Part shown: positions 8,443 to 16,765 of the stretch, one piece after another
How the letters are laid out: the number at the start of each line of letters is the position of its first letter
Numbering within the stretch: position 1 is the stretch's first letter
Assembly (NCBI GenBank): GCA_018818835.1
Contig: JAHIRD010000043.1
Span: 1 to 33,234, forward strand
DNA: 33,234 nucleotides
Direction of reading: 5' to 3'
From: Pseudomonadota bacterium
GTDB taxonomy: Bacteria; Desulfobacterota; Desulfobacteria; Desulfobacterales; Desulfolunaceae
Notes under the pieces: generated by a model
Told to the model about the DNA's origin: nothing
What the model saw: the letters and a program-made list of their open reading frames with translations, nothing else
The model's database searches: none
Program-made: the position numbers and the translations under genes

Positions 8443-11400
8443 ATGCGCCTTATTAAACTTGAAATAAGTGGCTTCAAATCCTTTCAGGACAAAACCTCCG
8501 TTGTTTTCCCGGCTGGGATAACTGCTGTGGTGGGACCGAATGGCTGCGGGAAAAGCAATATCGTGGATGCCCTGAGATGGGTCATGGGTGAGCAGAGTGT
8601 CAAACAACTCCGGGGTAAATCCATGGAAGATCTCATATTTGCCGGAGCTGACGGCAAGCAGCCCCTCAATATGGCCGACGTGTCCCTGACCATTGAAAAC
8701 AGCAGCGGCGATGCCCCAGGATCTGCCATGAACCCATACACGGAAATTATGGTCACCCGCCGCATTTTCCGCTCAGGTGAAAGCGTTTACATGATCAACA
8801 GACAGCCGTGCCGCCTCAAAGACATTCACAACCTCTTTCTGGGAAGCGGGTCTGGGAAAAACTCCTTTGCCGTGATTCAACAGGGTAACATCGGGGCTCT
8901 CACCGATGCCAGCCCGGAAGAAAGGCGTTTTTTTATTGAAGATGCGGCGGATATCACCAAATTCAAGGAGAGAAAAAAAGACACCCTTTCCCGTATCAAA
9001 AGCACCCAGGAAAATCTGTTACGAATTTCCGATATCATCACCGAACTCAAACGCCAGATTGCAAATCTGGACCGCCAGGCCACCAAAGCCAAAAAATTCA
9101 AGGAATACAGAGCCCTTTCCAAAGATCTGGAAATCCGAATCTCCCTCTGGTATTTTGACCGGCACAGCCGGGAGATCCAGGACAAAACAAAAAAAATTGA
9201 TCACCTCAAAGATGCGGAAAAAAACCGTTGCCTGGATCTTTTTACCCTGGAAGCCCAAATGACGGGTATCAGTCAGGAGGCACTTGGCCATAAACATCGC
9301 ATTGAGGACCTGGACCATCAGCGGTTTGAACTCCAGAGACGTGTGGACAAAAAGGAAAATGATCGGGAACACCTTGTTCGGGAGAACCTCCGCCTGGAAG
9401 AAGAGATCCTTGATATCCGAGACAAAATCAAGGATCTTGATAAACGAAACCTGGGCCTGACCCAGGAAATCGAACAGGCCAGGGGCAGCCATGTGGACAT
9501 GGACAGTGACCTTTCCCAGGCTGAAAACGAGCTCAAGAAAGAAAGGGAAATCTTTGAAAGCCTGAAAAACCAACTCAAAGGCCTTGAACACGACCTGAGC
9601 TTGATCCACAAGGCCCATATGGTTCTTGCCGGAAACGAGGCAAAGGCCAACAGCGTTCTTACTCATGCCCAACAGAGGAAAGGTGATGTGACCCGACGCC
9701 TCAAACGGATTGATGAAGACATGCTGGACTCGGAACGCCGAATTAACGAGGCCCGAACTGAAAAAACAAGGGCAACGTATGATGTTGAGCACCATCAGTT
9801 ACTTCTCCGCGATCTTACCCGGGACCTGGGGGTTCTCCAACATGATCGGGCAACTCAGTCAGCCCTCCACGATGAGCAGCGTAAAATTTTGAGAAACCTG
9901 GACATGGAATTAAGTGCCCATCAATCCCGCCACAGCACCTTACAAAAAATACAGGATCAGTACGGATGGTATAACCAAGGGGTCAAGACTGTCATGCAGC
10001 ATTTCGCCAACACCGCCGACTCTCCGGTCCGTGGGCTTGTGGCTGATAAACTCCGGCCAAAACCAGGCTATGAAGCCGCGGCCGAAGCCATTCTGGGTGA
10101 AAGCCTTGAGTATATTCTGGTGGACTCACCGTCCATTGCCTCGGATCTGATCCGTTTTCTCAAGGAAGGCGATGGGGGCCAAAGCGGGTTTGTGCCTCAA
10201 AAGAGCTTACATATCCCCCCGGATATTCCAGTTCCCCAAGGGTTCAGTCCATTGATCGACCATATGGATTTTGATGAACACGACATTGCCTTGGCCAAAA
10301 CCCTACTTAAAAACGCTCTTGTTGCAGAAAGCCTGGACCAGGCCATGGATTATGAAAATGATTCTGGACCGTTAAGGCCCCTGGTCACACGTGAGGGTAA
10401 TCAGATTACCGAACACGGTATGATTTGGGGGGGAAGTAAAGATCCATCATCATCACTATTCTCAAAAAAATTGGAGATTGAAGCTCTTGTGGGTACCATT
10501 CGAGAGGCTGAGAAAAACAAGAACACTGTCCGTCTGAACCTTGAAGAATTAGGCACTAAAATCCTGAAACTATCCCAACAGGAAAAGGACATGGGTGAAA
10601 GCCTCAAACACGTTGACCTTGAAAAACGGGACAGGGAAAAGACACTGCTCCTTGCTGTTGAAACCCTGAAACACGCTGAAAAAAGACGGGCAATCCTTGA
10701 TCTGGAACAAGAGCAGCTGGCCGGTGAAGACGAAGACATCGATTCAGAAATTGTCGGTTTCACAGAAAGCCTTAAAACCATCCTGGACGAGATCCAAATC
10801 ACCACAGGCAGACAGGAGGACACAGCCGATACGATCAAACAGGTCACAGACAAGCTGAACGAGAAAAACAAAATCTTGGTTGACCTCCAGCTGCATATCT
10901 CCACCCTTAGGGCCAAACGCGAAAACTACGTCGGTTCACTCAAACGCCTGGAGGAATTTCTAAAGGACGGTTCACATCGGAAAACCCGACTTGAAAACGA
11001 TGTGCAAGAAAAAAAAGAGCGTGCAGAACACATCGCCAGGACCCATATCACGGATCGCATTGAGCTTGAACACCTGACCCGGTCCCTTGCCCAGGTATCC
11101 GAAGAACATCAGGTTGCCCGGAAAGACCTTTCGAATATTGAAAAAAGCCTTAAGGAAAAAGAAAAAATCAAAGCCGGTATTCTAAAAGAACGGGAACGAG
11201 ACAACAGCCTCTTACAGGTCCTTGAAATCGAATTGTCACAGGTCCGGCTCAAACGCGAAAGCCTCACCTGCCGTATCGAAGAAAAATACCATCACCGGAT
11301 CAACCAGTACAGCCTGGAATTTGAAGAAAACAAGATCGATATCACAGGCCTTTCACCTTTGGAAATCACGGCCATGGAAACCGAACTCAAGGAGCTTTCC

Positions 11401-12048
11401 AAGAAAATATCCCAACTGGGCGATGTGAACATGGGTGCCATTTCCGAATATGACGAATTGAAAACCCGATACGATTTCATGGTCCAGCAGCATGAAGACC
11501 TGGTAACGTCCCTTAACGACCTGGAGGCCATTATAAAAAAAATCAATCAGGTTTCACAAGAGAGGTTTCTGGAAACATTCAACGCCATCAATGACAAGCT
11601 GGGGGATCTTTTCCCCAAGCTGTTTGAAGGGGGTTCTGCCCGAATGATTCTCACAGACCCATCCTCTCCGCTGACCACAGGTGTGGAGCTGATGATCCAG
11701 CCCCCGGGCAAGAAGCTTACCCGTCTTTCCCTTTTATCCGGTGGTGAAAAAGCCCTGTCAGCCATTGCCTTTGTATTTTCCATCTTCCTGATCAAGCCCT
11801 CGTCCTTCTGCATCATGGATGAAATTGATGCCCCCCTGGACGACGCCAATGTCATGCGGTTCAACAATCTGGTCAAGCATATCGGCACCCAGTCACAGAT
11901 TCTCATGATCACCCACAACAAGCTGTCCATGGAATTTGCCGATGTCCTTTTCGGTGTGACCATGGAGAAAAAAGGCGTGTCAAAAATCGTGTCGGTGAAC
12001 CTGTCCGGTACGTCGGATACAAATCTGAACAATATTGCCGTTGCTTGA
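8443..12048 (+). CDS. smc: Chromosome partition protein SMC
   Basis: SMC is the ATPase that organises and helps segregate the chromosome, normally with ScpA and ScpB (not in this window). The 1201-residue product has the family length and layout: N-terminal head with Walker A GPNGCGKSNIVDALRW (about 31-46), a long coiled coil, a hinge at about 500-630 (SPVRGLVADKLRPKPGYEAA onward), a second coiled coil, and a C-terminal head with signature LLSGGEKALSAIAFVF and Walker B CIMDEIDAPLDDANV. I chose the ATG at 8443 (MRLIKLEISGFKSF) over the in-frame TTG at 8437, because SMC proteins begin with this first beta-strand. The ribosome-binding site is weak in either case. ftsY lies 165 bases downstream on the same strand, a pairing seen in several bacterial groups. 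Confidence 0.97.
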   Translation: MRLIKLEISGFKSFQDKTSVVFPAGITAVVGPNGCGKSNIVDALRWVMGEQSVKQLRGKSMEDLIFAGADGKQPLNMADVSLTIENSSGDAPGSAMNPYTEIMVTRRIFRSGESVYMINRQPCRLKDIHNLFLGSGSGKNSFAVIQQGNIGALTDASPEERRFFIEDAADITKFKERKKDTLSRIKSTQENLLRISDIITELKRQIANLDRQATKAKKFKEYRALSKDLEIRISLWYFDRHSREIQDKTKKIDHLKDAEKNRCLDLFTLEAQMTGISQEALGHKHRIEDLDHQRFELQRRVDKKENDREHLVRENLRLEEEILDIRDKIKDLDKRNLGLTQEIEQARGSHVDMDSDLSQAENELKKEREIFESLKNQLKGLEHDLSLIHKAHMVLAGNEAKANSVLTHAQQRKGDVTRRLKRIDEDMLDSERRINEARTEKTRATYDVEHHQLLLRDLTRDLGVLQHDRATQSALHDEQRKILRNLDMELSAHQSRHSTLQKIQDQYGWYNQGVKTVMQHFANTADSPVRGLVADKLRPKPGYEAAAEAILGESLEYILVDSPSIASDLIRFLKEGDGGQSGFVPQKSLHIPPDIPVPQGFSPLIDHMDFDEHDIALAKTLLKNALVAESLDQAMDYENDSGPLRPLVTREGNQITEHGMIWGGSKDPSSSLFSKKLEIEALVGTIREAEKNKNTVRLNLEELGTKILKLSQQEKDMGESLKHVDLEKRDREKTLLLAVETLKHAEKRRAILDLEQEQLAGEDEDIDSEIVGFTESLKTILDEIQITTGRQEDTADTIKQVTDKLNEKNKILVDLQLHISTLRAKRENYVGSLKRLEEFLKDGSHRKTRLENDVQEKKERAEHIARTHITDRIELEHLTRSLAQVSEEHQVARKDLSNIEKSLKEKEKIKAGILKERERDNSLLQVLEIELSQVRLKRESLTCRIEEKYHHRINQYSLEFEENKIDITGLSPLEITAMETELKELSKKISQLGDVNMGAISEYDELKTRYDFMVQQHEDLVTSLNDLEAIIKKINQVSQERFLETFNAINDKLGDLFPKLFEGGSARMILTDPSSPLTTGVELMIQPPGKKLTRLSLLSGGEKALSAIAFVFSIFLIKPSSFCIMDEIDAPLDDANVMRFNNLVKHIGTQSQILMITHNKLSMEFADVLFGVTMEKKGVSKIVSVNLSGTSDTNLNNIAVA

Positions 12049-12135
12049 TCAGACTCAAATATGTTAAATCATCATCCATAGGATTAAACGGATCAAAATT
12101 GGTCATATTTTCTTAAGCGTAAACGGAAAAACTAC

Positions 12136-12178
12136 CGGTGCACCTATGGATAGGACTCTCCCCTGGGAGAGGACACCG
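12136..12178 (+). ncRNA. Candidate structured RNA in the ftsY leader
   Basis: CGGTG (12136-12140) pairs with CACCG (12174-12178), enclosing two perfect tetraloop hairpins: CCTA/TAGG (12143-12154) and CTCTCC/GGAGAG (12156-12171). Together they form a compact three-way junction ending about 35 bases before the ftsY start. There is no T-run, so it is not a simple terminator. It matches no riboswitch class I can name. Confidence 0.35.
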
Positions 12179-12213
12179 CCATTGTCACCACACTGAATTA
12201 AAAGGAAGAACAC

Positions 12214-13464
12214 ATGCTGAACCATGAATCAGGCAAGCTGGTCGACCGTCTACTTGCGTATCTGGCCCAGGCCATGAATTGGCTGAATGCAAAGACAGGC
12301 CCTCTTTTATCCAAACTCTCTGCTTTAAGCGGACTCAAAGAAGAGATGCTCATCCGAATGATTCCCCTTGTCCTGATCCTTGTTCTTTTTATTTTTTTTC
12401 TAATCAAACGCCGCCGGTCAATCTCTAAAAAAAGTAACGGTGCCATTCCTGAATCCGGTGCCCCGGAGGAAAAGCCCGAATCATCTCCTGTGACAGAACG
12501 TGATACAGAGCCAGATAAAACGGTTCAAATAGGCGCTCCATCACCCAAGTCCCCCACCAAAAAAGGGCTTATGAAAAACATCCGTAGCGGGCTTTCCAAA
12601 ACCCGAAACGCCTTGTCAGCCCAAGTGGACAGGTTGTTTATAGGGGGCTCCAGCCTCGACGAATACAAGCTTGAAGACCTGGAGGAAATGCTGATCACAT
12701 CGGATGTGGGTGTGGAAACATCCATGAAGCTCATCAAAAACTTGTCCCGACAATCCGGAAACATCCACTCGGCTGATGACCTGAAGGCCCTCATCAAAGA
12801 AGAAATATTCAACATCATCAATATCAGCCCTGTTGATCCCCCACCTTCTATTCAAAAACCCCATGTCATCATGGTGGTGGGGGTAAACGGTGTTGGAAAA
12901 ACCACAACCATCGGCAAGCTTGCCTCACGCTTTGTCAAAGAAGGCAAAGATGTCCTGATCGTTGCAGCGGACACCTTCCGCGCTGCAGCCTCAGAGCAGC
13001 TGGCCATCTGGGCTGAACGGTCCGGGGCCTCCATCGTGCGTCACAAGGACAACTCAGATCCCGCTGCCGTGGCCTATGACGGCATGGATGCCGCTCTGTC
13101 ACGCAATGTTGATATCGTGATCATTGATACGGCCGGAAGGCTTCATACCAAAATCAATCTCATGGAAGAACTGAAAAAAATCAGGCGCACCGTGGCCTCA
13201 AAAATGCCGGACGCCCCCCATGAAACATTGATGGTGGTGGACGGCACAACAGGCCAGAACGCCCTCCAGCAGGCAAAACTCTTCAACGAGGCCATCGGAA
13301 TTTCCAGCATTGCACTGACCAAACTGGACGGCACAGCCAAAGGAGGCGTTGTCATCGGCATCAGCCATGCCTTGAATGTGCCCTTGAAATATATCGGGGT
13401 CGGAGAGCAGATCGAAGACCTCCAGGATTTCAACCCCCGAGAATTCGCCGATGCCATGATTTAA
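12214..13464 (+). CDS. ftsY: Signal recognition particle receptor FtsY with N-terminal membrane anchor
   Basis: FtsY is the SRP receptor GTPase that docks ribosome-nascent chains at the inner membrane. It has 416 residues. Residues about 46-66 form a single strongly hydrophobic helix followed by KRRRS, an N-terminal membrane anchor with the following part cytosolic by the positive-inside rule. A Pro/Glu-rich linker (70-115) follows, then the N domain (about 116-205) and G domain: P-loop GVNGVGKTT (223-231), DTFRAAA (253-259), DTAGR (305-309), TKLD (369-372). A C-terminal GVGEQIEDLQDF motif completes the family signature. AAGGA sits about eight bases before the ATG. It lies behind smc, possibly with a structured leader. 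The enzyme core looks fully functional. Confidence 0.96.
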   Translation: MLNHESGKLVDRLLAYLAQAMNWLNAKTGPLLSKLSALSGLKEEMLIRMIPLVLILVLFIFFLIKRRRSISKKSNGAIPESGAPEEKPESSPVTERDTEPDKTVQIGAPSPKSPTKKGLMKNIRSGLSKTRNALSAQVDRLFIGGSSLDEYKLEDLEEMLITSDVGVETSMKLIKNLSRQSGNIHSADDLKALIKEEIFNIINISPVDPPPSIQKPHVIMVVGVNGVGKTTTIGKLASRFVKEGKDVLIVAADTFRAAASEQLAIWAERSGASIVRHKDNSDPAAVAYDGMDAALSRNVDIVIIDTAGRLHTKINLMEELKKIRRTVASKMPDAPHETLMVVDGTTGQNALQQAKLFNEAIGISSIALTKLDGTAKGGVVIGISHALNVPLKYIGVGEQIEDLQDFNPREFADAMI

Positions 13465-13495
13465 GTAACCGTTTCAAACGCTGCTGAATGGACCG

Positions 13496-13543
13496 TGTCC
13501 ACAATGTCCACCCTGTCCACATCGTCCACAGAAAAAAGTGGAC
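13496..13543. repeat. Short 9-bp-period GTCCAC array with facing GTGGAC
   Basis: TGTCCAC recurs at 13496, 13505 and 13514, with CGTCCAC at 13523, an exact 9-base spacing. The last GTCCAC (13524-13529) faces GTGGAC (13538-13543) across an A-rich 8-base loop and could form a hairpin. It lies in the gap between convergent ftsY and the dynamin-like gene and may serve as a weak terminator. Confidence 0.7.
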
Positions 13544-13594
13544 GTAAATGGGCTTGGTGGACTCAAAATCAGCTTAACTGATTCCACCTCTTAT

Positions 13595-15850
13595 TTAAAT
13601 CAGGGTTATTTTCTCACGGATCCGTTTTATTTTTTCCTTGAGATCAGACATCCGGGTTTCCATGGCCGACAATTCGGCCATGACCGTGTCTTTGTCCAGC
13701 TTTTTTTCCCGGATCAAGGTGGCCAGGGTATCCAAATCAGTCACATAGGCATGGAAATGGGCCGTGTGAAGATCGTAAAAGGCATTGGCCACAGCATCGG
13801 TGAGTTTATAGAAGTACTGAAACTTAATGTTTTCCCGGTAGCTTTTAAAATGGGACAGAACATTTTCCATGGTTTCTTTTTTCATCCGGTCAAGGCCATC
13901 CTTAAGGGCCTGGATCTGATCTGATTTTTTATCGATGGCCTTCTTTTTAAACACCTTTTTCACAAAGCTGATCAGGTTGTAAAACCCGAATCTCACCAGG
14001 GCTTCAACCCGGACCATGGTCGAATAATTCATCATTTTTGATGCAGGTTGGTATTTAAGGTTCACCATGCTTTTCAGGGTTTCCAGGTCGGGAATGGTGC
14101 TGACACGTTCACGGGCCGGCATCTCTATCCCGATGCCGAACTGAGCCATGGCTTGGCCGTACTCCATAAGGGCGTCTTCCACCATGCTGGAATAGGGGCG
14201 GGTCATCTGGTCCAGATCCTCCAGTATGGTTTCATCTTGCCTGCGGACAAAACCGACAATTTTAGGGGTAATGGATTCGGTGATATAATTATCCAGGGCG
14301 TTTTTAAAATCCTGGTAAACCATAAAGAGATTATGGTTAAGCCCAGGGATGGCCCCGTTCTCAAAATAACTTTCATAGGAAGGATCATAACGACTTATAA
14401 AACTGGTAATACCCGAGATGATGTCACCGTTTCTCTCATCAAAAAAGGTGTCCACGACCCCCTTAACGTTTCCGGACACGGTTTTCACGGCGCCGTCAAG
14501 GGTGCTCCGGATCATGTTGCTGACCTTGGTGGTTTTTTCCTGATTTTTCTTTATATTGCGGATGATTTCCCCTGCACTGTCCGAATCCCTGGACAAAAGA
14601 TCCTTGTTCATGCCCGCCCACTGGGCCAGTCCGTTTGCAACCAGGGACAGACGTTCCACATGATTCCCCAAAAGAAGGAAATACCTCTCCCGGGTCAGTT
14701 TCCCATGGAGAAAGGATTCAAACCGTTCTGTTTCCCGGTTTGAGAGTTCGGTAAACGATAATTCGGCCTCCCACTGCTCCAACCGGACCAGATCTTTTCT
14801 GGTCAGGCTCGTTTCACCCTGGGATTTTTTTCTGGCACCAAACAGATTGTACAAGGCAGACAAGGTGAACACGTCAGGGTTTGGAATGATCAAGGCCAGT
14901 TCAGATCGTATCTTGGCTATGAGCCGACTGAAATCATCAAAGGATTCGTGTTCTGAAAAATCACAGTTTACAACAAAAAGCATGTTGTCCATGATGCCCA
15001 TGTCCCGGATCATGGTCAAAAAACGGATATCTGCCTGCCTCAACCCGGTTCTGCTGCTTACCACATACACAATAAAATGAGTGACCGACAGGTAGTCCTG
15101 AATCATGGCAAGATGGAGGGGGTTGGGTGAATCACTGCCCTGGCAGTCGGCGATCTCAATGGATCTGTCCAGAACATCCGAATGAATTTCAAGCTGGATG
15201 TCCTTGATGTAGACAGCAAGGATCTCATCGCCTGTATAATTTCGATGCTTGTGGAAATCCTCGTGTTCATGAATTTTGATCACTTGATCAGGGCCGATGA
15301 TGTCTTTGACCCGGTCAAAACCTGAAAGATAGGATGACAAGAGAACGCTGGTGATATTCCGTGTGTCATTGGTGATCAACTGGTCGGCGGTCAGTGACTC
15401 CAGGATTTTTTCGAGCATGTCCCTGTGGATGCTCTTGCGAATGTCAAAACGAAAATCCTCGGATTCCGGTTTCCAGGCGGGAAAGAGTGACAGCCCTTGC
15501 TCAATGTCCCGGTTCACCTCATCCCAGGATTTAAAGCAAATTGAGGCTTTAAGGCTTTCACCGCAGCGAATTCGGGTAACAATGGACGTAATGACGCCGG
15601 CGCCCCTTTTCAGATAATCATCACGGAAAAGGGCGTTTACAAATGTGCTTTTCCCTGATTTAATGGGACCCACCACAGCGACCCGGACCAGATCTTCGGC
15701 AATCTGCCGTTGGATGATCTCCAAGGTGTTTTTCCAATTCTGAAAAAAATTACCGGATATTCCTGAAAAGGTCTCCGCTTTTTCAAACAATGCCTTAAAG
15801 GCCTCTCCAGCCTGAATCAACTCTTGTTTCAATGCATCGTATGTATTCAT
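13595..15850 (-). CDS. Dynamin-family large GTPase
   Basis: Bacterial dynamin-like proteins are large GTPases that bind or remodel membranes. This one has 751 residues. The G domain shows G1 GPIKSGKS (61-68), a G2 region GVITSIVTRI (about 86-95) like the dynamin GxxVTR motif, and DCQGSD (235-240) in place of the usual DxPG. NCDF (295-298) stands where TKxD is expected. The C-terminal half is largely helical, with a basic-hydrophobic patch near residues 640-665 (GFYNLISFVKKVFKKK), a possible membrane-contact segment, and a final coiled coil (about 700-751). There is no classical transmembrane helix. It is a single gene, not the tandem pair seen in some bacteria, and converges with ftsY. The ATG at 15850 has a loose GGAAAG upstream. 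Its cellular role cannot be inferred from context. Confidence 0.8.
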   Translation of the reverse strand: MNTYDALKQELIQAGEAFKALFEKAETFSGISGNFFQNWKNTLEIIQRQIAEDLVRVAVVGPIKSGKSTFVNALFRDDYLKRGAGVITSIVTRIRCGESLKASICFKSWDEVNRDIEQGLSLFPAWKPESEDFRFDIRKSIHRDMLEKILESLTADQLITNDTRNITSVLLSSYLSGFDRVKDIIGPDQVIKIHEHEDFHKHRNYTGDEILAVYIKDIQLEIHSDVLDRSIEIADCQGSDSPNPLHLAMIQDYLSVTHFIVYVVSSRTGLRQADIRFLTMIRDMGIMDNMLFVVNCDFSEHESFDDFSRLIAKIRSELALIIPNPDVFTLSALYNLFGARKKSQGETSLTRKDLVRLEQWEAELSFTELSNRETERFESFLHGKLTRERYFLLLGNHVERLSLVANGLAQWAGMNKDLLSRDSDSAGEIIRNIKKNQEKTTKVSNMIRSTLDGAVKTVSGNVKGVVDTFFDERNGDIISGITSFISRYDPSYESYFENGAIPGLNHNLFMVYQDFKNALDNYITESITPKIVGFVRRQDETILEDLDQMTRPYSSMVEDALMEYGQAMAQFGIGIEMPARERVSTIPDLETLKSMVNLKYQPASKMMNYSTMVRVEALVRFGFYNLISFVKKVFKKKAIDKKSDQIQALKDGLDRMKKETMENVLSHFKSYRENIKFQYFYKLTDAVANAFYDLHTAHFHAYVTDLDTLATLIREKKLDKDTVMAELSAMETRMSDLKEKIKRIREKITLI

Positions 15851-16148
15851 AGCTCATACTTTCCGGCCCTTTTTGGCCTGTTAATAATTCATGGCAAATC
15901 ATCGATCATCCATGGAAAGACGATTAGTTTCCCATCATAAAGAACATATCACCCATGAAAAAACCCACGAGAGTGATGATGCCACGTTGTTTTTTGTATT
16001 AAGGTGCCTGGCCCCATGGCTGGAGTCCATGCAAATGGTTGTCTTATACCCCGTTCAATAACGCTTGTCCAACCCAAAAACAAAGGGTCTTCAAGGCCCG
16101 GGCATTCCTTTAATTTACGAAAAGTTAATCCTTTAAAATATGATGAAC

Positions 16149-16292
16149 TCGTAAAAAGTCAACGGATGGCTATGGAAAAAGGTCCATAGGCAAGGCATAG
16201 TGTTTGGCCGTGGTTACGGCATACATAAGCGTATGTCGAACGTCCGGCCAAACACTATAACGCCGCATATGGGACTTTTTACGACGCCATCA
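16149..16292. repeat. Nested palindromic element (MITE- or REP-like)
   Basis: Outer arms TCGTAAAAAGTC (16149-16160) and GACTTTTTACGA (16273-16284) are perfect inverted repeats. Inside is a second perfect 14-bp pair (16197-16210 with 16245-16258). Two smaller hairpins are present: CTATGG/CCATAG (16170-16189) and CATAC/GTATG (16220-16235). The right end, 16256-16292, recurs in inverted orientation at 5947-5983 with one mismatch in 37. It encodes no transposase. Confidence 0.85.
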
Positions 16293-16325
16293 AATATCCT
16301 AAACGCTTGTGTTCACACATTTATA

Positions 16326-16355
16326 TTGACACCTAAATATCAATGCTGTTAGAAA
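16326..16355 (+). promoter_or_regulatory. Candidate promoter for the HU gene
   Basis: A perfect TTGACA (16326-16331) is followed after 18 bases by TAGAAA (16350-16355), four of six matches. The HU ATG is about 48 bases further on. A TATAAT at 16375-16380 is an alternative -10 box but has no matching -35. Confidence 0.45.
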
Positions 16356-16402
16356 TAAACACATCTTCCAACCATATAATCATTAAATAAAGGGGAAATT
16401 TC

Positions 16403-16675
16403 ATGACCAAAGCTGAATTGGTTGAACAAATGTCAAAAGATGCCGGTATTACTAAATTGAGCGCGGCAAAAGCCCTGGAATCCTTTATGGACTCAGTGAC
16501 CAAATCCTTGAAAAAGAAAGATGGGAAAGTGACACTGGTGGGGTTTGGAACCTTTACGAAGGTCAAACGGAAAGCCAGAACCGGTCGAAATCCCCAAACC
16601 GGTGAAAGCATGAAAATCAAAGCCTGCAATGTGGTAAAATTCAAACCTGGAAAGAAACTCAAAGAAGGCATCTGA
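16403..16675 (+). CDS. hup: HU-family DNA-binding protein
   Basis: HU is a small basic dimer that bends and compacts DNA. The 90-residue length is exactly that of the family. MTKAELVEQMSKDAGITKLSAAKALESF is the N-terminal helical dimerisation part. The beta-arm signature GFGTFTKVKRKARTGRNPQTG (about 48-68) contains the conserved RNPQTG with the Pro that inserts into the minor groove, and VVKFKPGKKLKE closes the fold. AGGGGA lies about seven bases before the ATG. It stands alone, with its own promoter candidate and a strong terminator shared with the convergent ligase gene. HU versus a dedicated IHF subunit cannot be fully separated by eye, but HU fits better. Confidence 0.95.
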   Translation: MTKAELVEQMSKDAGITKLSAAKALESFMDSVTKSLKKKDGKVTLVGFGTFTKVKRKARTGRNPQTGESMKIKACNVVKFKPGKKLKEGI

Positions 16676-16717
16676 TTTCCCTAAAAATGGGCCACCTCCC
16701 CACAGACAAAGAAACAT

Positions 16718-16745
16718 ATACTCCCACATGGTCATGTGGGAGTAT
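16718..16745. terminator. Bidirectional terminator between HU and ligase genes
   Basis: ATACTCCCACAT and ATGTGGGAGTAT form a perfect 12-bp stem with a 4-base loop, flanked by AAAGAAA on the left and TTTCTTT on the right. It ends HU (+) and lies just beyond the stop of the ligase gene (-). Confidence 0.85.
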
Positions 16746-16765
16746 TTCTTTGTGGATCGCTGAGA

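Larger units (their letters stand above)
15851..16402. other. Long spacer between dynamin-like GTPase and HU genes
   Basis: This 552-base region separates divergent genes. Its right part holds a nested palindromic element (16149-16292) and the HU promoter candidate. The left part (15851-16140) shows no gene, tRNA or clear structure. An open frame at 16004-16189 runs into the palindrome and has no protein character. Confidence 0.6.

Noticed and set aside
13567-13588. Terminator hairpin for the dynamin-like gene
   Set aside because: AATCAG/CTGATT with flanking GGTGG/CCACC can pair, but there is no T-run on the minus strand after it.
16004-16189. 61-codon open frame left of the HU gene
   Set aside because: It runs into the palindromic element and has no protein-like pattern.
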